Origin: Legionella quinlivanii
GTDB lineage: Bacteria; Pseudomonadota; Gammaproteobacteria; Legionellales; Legionellaceae
Assembly (NCBI RefSeq): GCF_003265995.1
Contig: NZ_MVJN01000005.1
Span: 276,064-340,063, forward strand
Direction of reading: 5' to 3'
DNA length: 64,000 bases
In this document: piece by piece, positions 18,509 to 25,925 of the stretch
How positions within the stretch are numbered: position 1 is the stretch's first letter
Layout: each line of letters starts with the position of its first letter
Position numbers and translations under genes: made by a program
The notes under the pieces: generated by a model
Database searches by the model: none
Seen by the model: only the letters and a program-made list of their open reading frames with translations
Told to the model about the DNA's origin: nothing

Positions 18509-20563
18509 ATGAAATATAATTTGAAATGGATGATCCTTATTTTTTTCAGCTTGCCTGTTATTGCTCAAGGAGCGGAGTCGGTCATCCCGTCACTGCCAGC
18601 CGGCACATCCACTCAAAATAAGGAAAGCCCGGCAGAAGCTGATATTTTAAGAACGCTTCAGACCCTTCGTCAGCAAGGCAGGTTAAAGGAAGCCAAGGAG
18701 GCGGCTAAAATTTATCTGCATCAATTTCCAAAGGATGGCGATGTACAGCTGCTGCTTGGATTGATTGAAATGCAGCAGAATAATCTTGCTGAGGCAGAAT
18801 TCTACCTTCGACAGGTCTTGTCCAATACCCCAACTTATACCGATGCCCGAGTCGCTTTAATCCGACTTAAATTGCGGCAGAGTCGTTTTGCTGAAGCGAA
18901 TAAACTGTTGATAGAGGGGCTTAAACTTCAACCTGGACAGGCTGAATTATTGAAACTGCAGAATCAGCTGGTGAAAGCAGAAACGCCTGTTCCCTCACCA
19001 CAAAAAGTAGCGAGTATGCCCACACCCTCCTCTGCCTCCAGGATAGCACTCAAAATACAAGCGCCCAGCGCTGCCAGAACGGATGATTCAAAAAAACTGC
19101 TGGCCGAGCTGCAACAACTAAGACAACAGGGAAAACTGGAACTGGCTAAAGCCAAAGCAATGAGTTACTTAAGCAAAAACCCTGATGATGGCGATGTTAC
19201 CTTGGTATTAGGACTTATCTATTATCAACAGCAGCAATTTGCCAAAGCCTCCGCCTATTTTAAAATGGTACTGGAAAAAACACCCGCCTATGTGGATGCG
19301 CGGGCAGCTCTTATTCGCATTCAGCTTATCAATAAAAAATATGAGGATGCCAGGGATTTGCTGCAAGCTGGATTAAGACTCAATCCTGGCAATCACGATC
19401 TGAAAGAGCTCGCAAAAAATCTGGCCTCTTTAACTGCGATCAAAAATAAAAAACCAGTTTCCCCTGGACCGGCGACTGTCGAGCCCATTGATCCGGAGTT
19501 AGTCAAAGTAAATCAGCTGATTAGTCAGAAAAAATATGAAAAGGCAAAGGTCTACCTGATTCAATTACTGGAAATTCATCCTGAAAATACCAGATACCGC
19601 ATTGCACTGGCTGATCTTTACCTCAGCCAGCATAATGATATGCAGGCTTTACTTCTCATCAATAAAGGCCTGCGTACCCAGCCGCAAAATATTGATCTAT
19701 TGCTGAAAAAGGGCGAAATTAACACTATTCTGCGCGAATACGCGGTGGCAGCCCGAATCTATCAGAAAGTTCTGATGCTCTCTCCCGACAATCGAGGCGC
19801 AAGGGGAATGTTGAATGAGATTAGCAGTATCAGCCCAAGATATACCTATGGTGTGAATGAAATTGGTATCGCTTCCGATAACGCCTATGTCGATGATCTT
19901 CACTCGATATGGGATTGGTCAACTCTTTACTATAGCCGGGATACAGACTGGGGCCGACTGGGCGGGAGGATTAACTATGCTTCACGACAGAGTCTCAATG
20001 CCAACCAATATGAAATAGACATCTCTCCCCGATTCAACCGAAATATTTATGCCGATCTAATGGCAGCCTGCTCCGATCAACCCGCCTTGTTTCCGGATTT
20101 TACCGGTGCTGCAGAGGGCTATGTCAATATACCCAAATTCTTTGAATTATCTGCAGGAGCCAAATACGCGCAAATAGCCAGCACCTATCTAAGCACTTAC
20201 ACTGGTTCGTTTAATCTATATCCCGGCAGTTTGTGGCTTAGCTTTCGCCCTTTTTATTTTGTTCCGCGGGATTCAAACAGCAAGTCCTATTTATATACAG
20301 GAAGGGTGAGGAAATATTTTTCTACTGATGATCATTATATCGGTTTGGGTGGGGGCAGCGGCCACAGCCCGGATTTGGCCGATTTATTAACTGTTAATTT
20401 CCTGGTTATCAAAAACAGTTTTATTAATGTGAATTATACTTTCCCAATTTTCAATCATCATCTGGTAGTTGATTTAAGTGCCGGATATCAGCGCTGGCAA
20501 TACCCTTCTGACCTGGTCCGCCGTTTATACGACGGCAGCCTGGGTTTACGATACCGTTTTTAG
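18509..20563 (+). CDS. TPR / outer-membrane beta-barrel protein, probable polysaccharide exporter
   Basis: Product of 684 aa with a signal peptide (residues 1-22, hydrophobic core WMILIFFSLPVIAQG). TPR region at about 45-440 contains two clearly duplicated blocks: residues 48-150 and 195-305 both run L..L..LRQQGKL..AK..A..YL...P.DGDV.L.LGLI...Q..., followed by a third looser set. From about 450 the sequence becomes alternating amphipathic beta strands (YaiO-like barrel) and ends in LGLRYRF, a C-terminal phenylalanine typical of outer-membrane barrels. The overall plan resembles PgaA or AlgK-AlgE (periplasmic TPR plus barrel). It is followed 7 bp later by a HEAT protein and then a glycosyltransferase, so a polysaccharide export role is inferred. 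Confidence 0.8.
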   Translation: MKYNLKWMILIFFSLPVIAQGAESVIPSLPAGTSTQNKESPAEADILRTLQTLRQQGRLKEAKEAAKIYLHQFPKDGDVQLLLGLIEMQQNNLAEAEFYLRQVLSNTPTYTDARVALIRLKLRQSRFAEANKLLIEGLKLQPGQAELLKLQNQLVKAETPVPSPQKVASMPTPSSASRIALKIQAPSAARTDDSKKLLAELQQLRQQGKLELAKAKAMSYLSKNPDDGDVTLVLGLIYYQQQQFAKASAYFKMVLEKTPAYVDARAALIRIQLINKKYEDARDLLQAGLRLNPGNHDLKELAKNLASLTAIKNKKPVSPGPATVEPIDPELVKVNQLISQKKYEKAKVYLIQLLEIHPENTRYRIALADLYLSQHNDMQALLLINKGLRTQPQNIDLLLKKGEINTILREYAVAARIYQKVLMLSPDNRGARGMLNEISSISPRYTYGVNEIGIASDNAYVDDLHSIWDWSTLYYSRDTDWGRLGGRINYASRQSLNANQYEIDISPRFNRNIYADLMAACSDQPALFPDFTGAAEGYVNIPKFFELSAGAKYAQIASTYLSTYTGSFNLYPGSLWLSFRPFYFVPRDSNSKSYLYTGRVRKYFSTDDHYIGLGGGSGHSPDLADLLTVNFLVIKNSFINVNYTFPIFNHHLVVDLSAGYQRWQYPSDLVRRLYDGSLGLRYRF

Positions 20564-20570
20564 GCTTGCT

Positions 20571-21623
20571 ATGGCTCAATTTTTAGGAATCATCAAGCTT
20601 CTGGTTCTTTTTCAGTTTGCACTCATATTTATTTTTGTTTTAGCCATGTATTTTACCCGTGGCTATTTTCACTACCGCGCGGGCAAAACCAAAAAACTGG
20701 CCGATGAAATTGCCCTACGCCTGAGTGCTTGTCTCAGTGAAGAGCAGGAATTGCCTGCTAAAAAATTACGCCAATACATCAAAGCGATTGATGTGGTTCT
20801 CATGGTACTAAAGACGATGGAAACTCATCATCAGCATGAGGCTGCTTTTCAGCGGTTTATCATTTATCTCTCAGATAACTTATTACAGCCTGCAGCCAGA
20901 AATCTTTACAATTCCCGTCACTGGCTTAAACGCTATTATGCAACGATTTGCCTCAGTTATGGCTTTGAAAAAAGTGATGAAGACAGGCTAAGCCAATTAG
21001 TTCGTGACAATACTTTATTGATATCGATAAATGCCGCGAGCACTGGTATCCGATATCAAAATCCAGTCGTTATCAATCAATTGATTACCAGTTTTGCCAA
21101 AGGCCGCCATCTGCAGCAGTCCTTCTTCGCCCAAATATCGGAAGTGTCCAATTATGATGTGGCAGACATTATCATTGCCAGGCTGCAAATTGAAAGAGAG
21201 CCTTATACCAAGTTATTCTGCTATCGACTCTTGAAACAAATCCCTTACACCAGACTTCTTGATTGTGCCATTGACGATTTACTGTTTGAACTGGTCGATT
21301 TACGTATTGGCATCATTGAATACCTGACAGAAGTACAGGATGAGCGCAAAAACCAGATTCTTTATGATTTAGCCTTTGTTCCTCAATGGGAGGTACGTGC
21401 AGCAGTTGCAAAATCTCTGGCCAGGATTCACAATCCCAGGAGTATGGATATATTAAGTATTTTATTAACCGATCCGCAGTGGTGGGTGCGGGTGAATTCT
21501 GCCACCTCGTTATATGCACAGGGAGAAGCCGGCATAGACATATTAAAAGCACAATCGCCAGAGAATGATAAATTTGCTTACGAGACCGCTCAACGAATAC
21601 TTCTTTCGGGAAATAGAAAATGA
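20571..21623 (+). CDS. HEAT-repeat inner-membrane protein
   Basis: Product of 350 aa. Start taken at the ATG at 20571, just after the stop of the preceding gene, because a longer frame would read back through the barrel's C-terminus and the first residues (FLGIIKLLVLFQFALIFIFV) form one transmembrane helix, residues about 4-25. The rest is cytosolic helical repeats, most clearly the HEAT units PQWEVRAAVAKSLARI and PQWWVRVNSATSLYAQ near residues 270-335. It lies between the exporter and the glycosyltransferase and overlaps the latter by four bases (ATGA). It may be a scaffold tethering the synthase; similar HEAT proteins accompany YaiO-like barrels in other bacteria, as I recall. Confidence 0.8.
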   Translation: MAQFLGIIKLLVLFQFALIFIFVLAMYFTRGYFHYRAGKTKKLADEIALRLSACLSEEQELPAKKLRQYIKAIDVVLMVLKTMETHHQHEAAFQRFIIYLSDNLLQPAARNLYNSRHWLKRYYATICLSYGFEKSDEDRLSQLVRDNTLLISINAASTGIRYQNPVVINQLITSFAKGRHLQQSFFAQISEVSNYDVADIIIARLQIEREPYTKLFCYRLLKQIPYTRLLDCAIDDLLFELVDLRIGIIEYLTEVQDERKNQILYDLAFVPQWEVRAAVAKSLARIHNPRSMDILSILLTDPQWWVRVNSATSLYAQGEAGIDILKAQSPENDKFAYETAQRILLSGNRK

Positions 21624-23002
21624 CGGGACTATTATTCTTTATCTCGATTTGTATTCTGGTCTATTTTACATTCCTTGGGCTCTGGTATTCCTTCCTGCTG
21701 ATACTTTCCTTTCCTGAGGTAATCAAGAAGTTTCGCGAAGTGACACTGGGTGATATCAGCCTGTTTATTGATCAACTGACTCAGATACCAATTACCATTG
21801 TCACCCCCGCTTTTAATGAGCAGCATCGCATTCTTTCCATGCTTTACAGCGGCTTAAACAGCAATTATAAAAATGTTCGTTTTATTGTAGTTAATGATGG
21901 TTCAACCGATAAAACGATGGAAATATTGATTGATGAATTCCAATTGTATGAAATTCCTACGGTAATCAAGCAGACCATACCTACCTGTAAAGTCAGGCAC
22001 TGCTTTCAATCAGCTCGCTTTCCTAATCTGATGGTCATTGATAAAGAGCATTCGCCCTATCATTGCGCGGCGGACTCCGTCAATGTTGGCTTAAATGCCT
22101 GTCAAACCCCCATTATGCTCACAGTGGATGCCGATACGGTTCTCGAGCCAGAGGCTTTGACTCGCATGATGTTCAGTTTTTTGTCAAAAGGCCATTGTAT
22201 TGTGGTCAGCGGGTCTGTGTATGTACTGAATGAAAATAAAGTCCAGAATGGACGTTTACTAACCACCGATTTACCCAAACGCTTCGTGCCTGCCGTGCAG
22301 GGTTTGGAATACTTGCGCTCCTTTCTTTATGGAAGAGCCGGGCTCAATGTGCTGGGCGGAGCCATGTGCTATCCTGGTGCATTTACCTTGTTTGAAACAC
22401 AGAGCCTTCGCGAGGTCGGCGGCTATGATTCGCAAAACTTTTCCTATGATGCGGAGATTACACTCAAACTGCATCGTTATATGATCAAAAACAGATTCCC
22501 TCATTCTCTGAATCATTCACCCAACGCCTTTTGCTGGACCGAAGTTCCATCAACTGCCAAAAGCTTCTGGAATCAGCGTGATAAATGGCAGCGCGGCATG
22601 TGGCGAAGTGCCATGAAATTTATCACGATGTTCGGCAACCCTCGCTATGGAATTGTAGGTTTAATAAGCTTTCCAGCCTTTGTACTTTTTGAAATTTTAG
22701 GGCCAGTTGTCGAGTTCTGCTCATACTGCACCTTTATCATTGCCTACTTTATTGGAGATATCGACTATCAGGTTATTTTCTGGTTTCTGGTGATGGCCTG
22801 GGGATATCTTGCCTATATTACCGTGGCGATGATTTTTCTAAACCTGATTACTTTTAATAAATACCATCGCATGAAAGATGTATTTCGCAGCATCTGGCTG
22901 ATTCTCGCAGAAATGCTCTGGTTCAGGGAATTTCGTGCCGCCTGTTGTGCAAGAGGAACCTTAAGGTATTTTGTTAACCGCCTTCTGGGAAAACCGCTCT
23001 GA
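21620..23002 (+). CDS. Processive family 2 glycosyltransferase (polysaccharide synthase)
   Basis: Product of 460 aa. An N-terminal membrane segment (residues 4-30) is followed by the cytosolic GT-A domain: TPAFNEQ (62-68), VNDGSTDKT (91-99), the metal-binding DAD (170-172), the acceptor-side YDAE (276-279) and QRDKW (319-323), a conservative variant of the QxxRW signature of processive synthases such as PgaC, hyaluronan and cellulose synthases. Several C-terminal transmembrane segments follow from about 345. No PilZ domain is visible. Overlaps the HEAT gene by four bases. It probably polymerises and translocates a glycan to the periplasm for the upstream barrel. Confidence 0.87.
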   Translation: MTGLLFFISICILVYFTFLGLWYSFLLILSFPEVIKKFREVTLGDISLFIDQLTQIPITIVTPAFNEQHRILSMLYSGLNSNYKNVRFIVVNDGSTDKTMEILIDEFQLYEIPTVIKQTIPTCKVRHCFQSARFPNLMVIDKEHSPYHCAADSVNVGLNACQTPIMLTVDADTVLEPEALTRMMFSFLSKGHCIVVSGSVYVLNENKVQNGRLLTTDLPKRFVPAVQGLEYLRSFLYGRAGLNVLGGAMCYPGAFTLFETQSLREVGGYDSQNFSYDAEITLKLHRYMIKNRFPHSLNHSPNAFCWTEVPSTAKSFWNQRDKWQRGMWRSAMKFITMFGNPRYGIVGLISFPAFVLFEILGPVVEFCSYCTFIIAYFIGDIDYQVIFWFLVMAWGYLAYITVAMIFLNLITFNKYHRMKDVFRSIWLILAEMLWFREFRAACCARGTLRYFVNRLLGKPL

Positions 23003-23057
23003 CAGGCGATAACTTAAGGAAAAATCCTCTCTCCCCTCAGGGATGAGACTTAGAGAT

Positions 23058-23197
23058 ACTGCCATTAAGTTAAGCTCAAATGTATATTAAACTGTCCCCG
23101 CGAAGGCGGGGATCCATCTCTGAGCTAGCTATAATGCCAATTGAGGAATGGATTCCCGCCTTCGCGGGAAGGACCAAATTCCTTAACTTAATGGCAG
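23058..23197. repeat. MITE-like palindromic element, core type B, copy 1
   Basis: About 140 bp, bounded by ACTGCCATTAAGTTAAG and the complementary CTTAACTTAATGGCAG. The core contains CCCGCGAAGGCGGGGATC and, inverted, GATTCCCGCCTTCGCGGG, flanking GAGCTAGCTATAATGCC. It lies between the convergent glycosyltransferase and epimerase genes, where its hairpins could act as a bidirectional transcription barrier. Same family as 51510-51652. Confidence 0.8.
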
Positions 23198-23247
23198 GGA
23201 GAGGGGGATCTTCTTTTAACTCCCCGCCGCCAAATTTATACTCAAAT

Positions 23248-24207
23248 TTAGCAAACCACATGTTCAAGCATTTCAGTGATTGTCTTTTCCAATGACCAAT
23301 GATGTCGATAGCTAATTAAAGAACGTAATTTGCTTAATTCAGGCTTGCGATTTTGGATGTTGATGTAACCGTCGCCGTAGGTTTCTTCCAGGCTTTGAAA
23401 CTGGATTTCAGAGTTTGATTCGGCCAGATGCTTCACCAGATTGGCAAGCTCAATAATGCTGATATCGTGATCGCTGCCGACATTGACCACTTCACCCACT
23501 GCTTTATTACTGAGGCTTAATTCGCGCATGATCTGGCAAGTATCCCTGACATCGCAGAAAGAGCGTGTCTGACTGCCATCCCCAAAAACTGTGATTGGCT
23601 CACCATGGGTCGCCTGCTTAATAAAACGGGGTAATACCATCCCATAGCGGGATGATTGCCGACGGCCTACGGTATTAAAAATCCGCATAACAGTGACCGG
23701 CACCTGCATTTCATGATAATAAGCCATTCCTGCCACCTCATTACAGAGCTTGGAAACGGGATAACTGGCATGGGCTTTCCCACTGGCCTCAACATGCAAA
23801 GGATCTGTCTCTTTCATGGCAATGGGTTTAGAACCATAAACCTCAGAACTTGAGGCTAATAGTACGGTTGGTTTTTCCTGCAGACGTGAAACCGCTATAA
23901 GTAAACGTTCAGTGGACTGCATATTCACCTCAAGGGTCGCAATCGGTCTTTGCAGAACATTAAACATACCCACAATGGCAGCCAGATGAAAAATAACTTC
24001 GCACTTCTGCACGATAGGATCCAGGGGTATTTCCAGCAGGTTGGAATGATAAAATTTGAAGTTTTTATTGGAAAGAAAGGGCTCTATATTGCGTAGTTTA
24101 CCGGTACTCAAATCGTCTACTACAATCACTTCCTCATTTAAATTCAAATATAACTCAGCCAGATTTGAACCGATGAATCCAGCGCCGCCAGTAATTAGAA
24201 TCGCCAT
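23248..24207 (-). CDS. NAD-dependent nucleotide-sugar epimerase/decarboxylase
   Basis: Extended-SDR enzyme of 319 aa. The Rossmann motif is TGGAGFIGSN (residues 6-15), the catalytic region has SSSEVYG and YPVSK (Tyr and Lys of YxxxK), and the substrate domain has VFGDGSQTRSFCDVRD. The start at 24207 is preferred because AAGGA lies seven bases upstream; an extension to 24255 has no ribosome site and adds a non-conserved tail. It is the downstream partner of the sugar dehydrogenase at 24292, so the pair probably converts a UDP-sugar to a UDP-uronic acid derivative and then epimerises or decarboxylates it (compare TviB-TviC or Ugd-Uxs). Exact substrate unknown. Confidence 0.85.
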   Translation of the reverse strand: MAILITGGAGFIGSNLAELYLNLNEEVIVVDDLSTGKLRNIEPFLSNKNFKFYHSNLLEIPLDPIVQKCEVIFHLAAIVGMFNVLQRPIATLEVNMQSTERLLIAVSRLQEKPTVLLASSSEVYGSKPIAMKETDPLHVEASGKAHASYPVSKLCNEVAGMAYYHEMQVPVTVMRIFNTVGRRQSSRYGMVLPRFIKQATHGEPITVFGDGSQTRSFCDVRDTCQIMRELSLSNKAVGEVVNVGSDHDISIIELANLVKHLAESNSEIQFQSLEETYGDGYINIQNRKPELSKLRSLISYRHHWSLEKTITEMLEHVVC

Positions 24208-24291
24208 ACTAGTCCTTGTTATTAAGAATAGCGTTAATACACTTGATTGCAGCAATCACCTGCATCAGGATTGCACAACCAGTGTAGCGAA

Positions 24292-25569
24292 TTAAAGCCC
24301 CCAGTAAAACACTCCGGGTTCATCCAGTTTTTCCTCAGCAAACAAATTGGGAATATCCATGATAACCGCCGGGCGCTCACATTTCGTCACTAAGGACTGC
24401 AAACCTTTCTGCCGATAATAGTCATGCCCTACGACCACAATCGCCGCAGAGAGGGTATTAACTTCGTCATAATCCACCAGATGGATATCATATTTTTTCT
24501 TAACATAGTCCCTGTCGGCAAAAGGATCGTGCACCTGACACTGGAAACCTGCCAGTTTTAATTCCTTGATAAATTTCAATGCCAGGCTGCTTCTGATATC
24601 TGCCGCATTTTCTTTATAGGTAATCCCAAAAACACCCACCGGGCAATGTTTTACCGGAATATCATACTTGATCAAAGCCTGGACTAATTGACTGATAACA
24701 AAATAAGGCATTCCGTCATTCACTTTTCGCGCCGTTAAAATCAGGTCGTGCGGAACGCCAATCCGCTTTGCCTTGAATGCCAGATACAGGGGATCAACAG
24801 CAATACAATGACCACCGACAAATCCTGGTTTGAAAGGCACGAAACTCCATTTGGTTTTAGCCGCCTGTAAAATTTCATGCACATTTAAATCAAGTCCGTG
24901 CATGATTTGTGCAAATTCATTCATGCAGGCGATATTAATATCGCGCTGGGTATTTTCGAGAATCTTCACCGCTTCGCCAGTTTTAATGTTTGAAACCGGA
25001 TATAAGGTATCACAGCAGTTTTTATAAACGTCCTCTATCTGTTTTAATGTTTCCTTATTCTGCGCAGAGATCACCTTAATAATGTTTTTTAAATTATAAT
25101 GCGGATCGTGAGGGCTAATCCGTTCAGGTGAGTAACCAATATTAAAATCAATTCCACAACGAAGACCGCTCATCTCTTCCAGTAAAGGCTGGCATACTTC
25201 CTCGGTGGTGCCGGGATAGACAGTCGATTCATAAACAACAATATCGCCTTTCTTCAAAATACTGCCTACCGCTTTGGTCGCATTAATCACCGGTTCGAGA
25301 TTAGGCAGCTCGTAAAAAAAGGCAGGGGTTGGAACAGTAACAATAAAGAAATTAGCCGTACGAATCTCATGCGTATTGCTGGTAAAAAAAACCGGACTGT
25401 CCTGTAACTCTGTCTTATTTACCAGATTGTTTTTGTCAAAGCCTTTTTTTAGTTCCTGAACTCGGCTTTCGGAAATATCATAACCATAGACCTTGTATGT
25501 TTTACTTAAAGCCGTCGCGAGACTTAAGCCTACATATCCCAGACCGATTATCGCAATTTCCCTATTCAT
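24292..25569 (-). CDS. UDP-sugar 6-dehydrogenase, TviB/WecC-like
   Basis: Product of 425 aa. N-terminal NAD domain GLGYVGLSLATAL (residues 8-20), then VTVPTP and YESTVYPGTTEEVC; central ENTQRDINIACMNEFA; catalytic cysteine in GGHCIAVDP (about residue 255); C-terminal UDP-binding domain with GITYKENAADIRSS. The spacing and YSPERISPHDP resemble the TviB branch, which oxidises UDP-N-acetylhexosamines, more than classical UDP-glucose dehydrogenase; that subdivision is from memory. It is transcribed with the epimerase (84-bp gap) and divergently from the GGDEF-EAL gene. Confidence 0.87.
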   Translation of the reverse strand: MNREIAIIGLGYVGLSLATALSKTYKVYGYDISESRVQELKKGFDKNNLVNKTELQDSPVFFTSNTHEIRTANFFIVTVPTPAFFYELPNLEPVINATKAVGSILKKGDIVVYESTVYPGTTEEVCQPLLEEMSGLRCGIDFNIGYSPERISPHDPHYNLKNIIKVISAQNKETLKQIEDVYKNCCDTLYPVSNIKTGEAVKILENTQRDINIACMNEFAQIMHGLDLNVHEILQAAKTKWSFVPFKPGFVGGHCIAVDPLYLAFKAKRIGVPHDLILTARKVNDGMPYFVISQLVQALIKYDIPVKHCPVGVFGITYKENAADIRSSLALKFIKELKLAGFQCQVHDPFADRDYVKKKYDIHLVDYDEVNTLSAAIVVVGHDYYRQKGLQSLVTKCERPAVIMDIPNLFAEEKLDEPGVFYWGL

Positions 25570-25916
25570 AGATTACGTTCCCTGATTGTCAATGTTAAAA
25601 GTATAGTTGAATTGCCTGGTTCAGGTAATACAAGCAACTGTTTTTTATCACTAAGTTTCGCTGCACAACTGAAAGCTGTGCAGCGTGTTGATTACCGCTT
25701 CAGGTTTAATGTTAGCAACCTGGAAAGCTAAATCATAAACAGTATCCGCGAAACAAGAGAAAAGATTGATCTATGCGTGAATACACCCTAAATTTAATAG
25801 AAGAGTCACTACTTTCGCTTTAGGGTTCCCCTGGAAGGATATGGAAATGTTGAAACCTCATGGATTATTAATACTTCAGAGAAAACAGGCTCATCATTAT
25901 CTTCTGTCTCGGGGAA
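25570..25916. other. Divergent intergenic region
   Basis: A 347-bp noncoding stretch between the divergently transcribed sugar dehydrogenase and GGDEF-EAL genes, so it should hold both promoters. The only structure I see is a hairpin GCTGCACA...TGTGCAGC at 25660-25684 (8-bp stem, 9-nt loop) without a T tract. No gene or confident promoter is recognised. Confidence 0.5.
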
Positions 25917-25925
25917 ATGACTCCC

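Noticed and set aside
20478..20570. Longer N-terminus for the HEAT gene
   Set aside because: It would translate the end of the barrel gene in another frame; the ATG at 20571 has the membrane helix directly after it.
25660..25684. Intrinsic terminator
   Set aside because: The hairpin lacks a T tract on either strand and no transcript enters it from outside.
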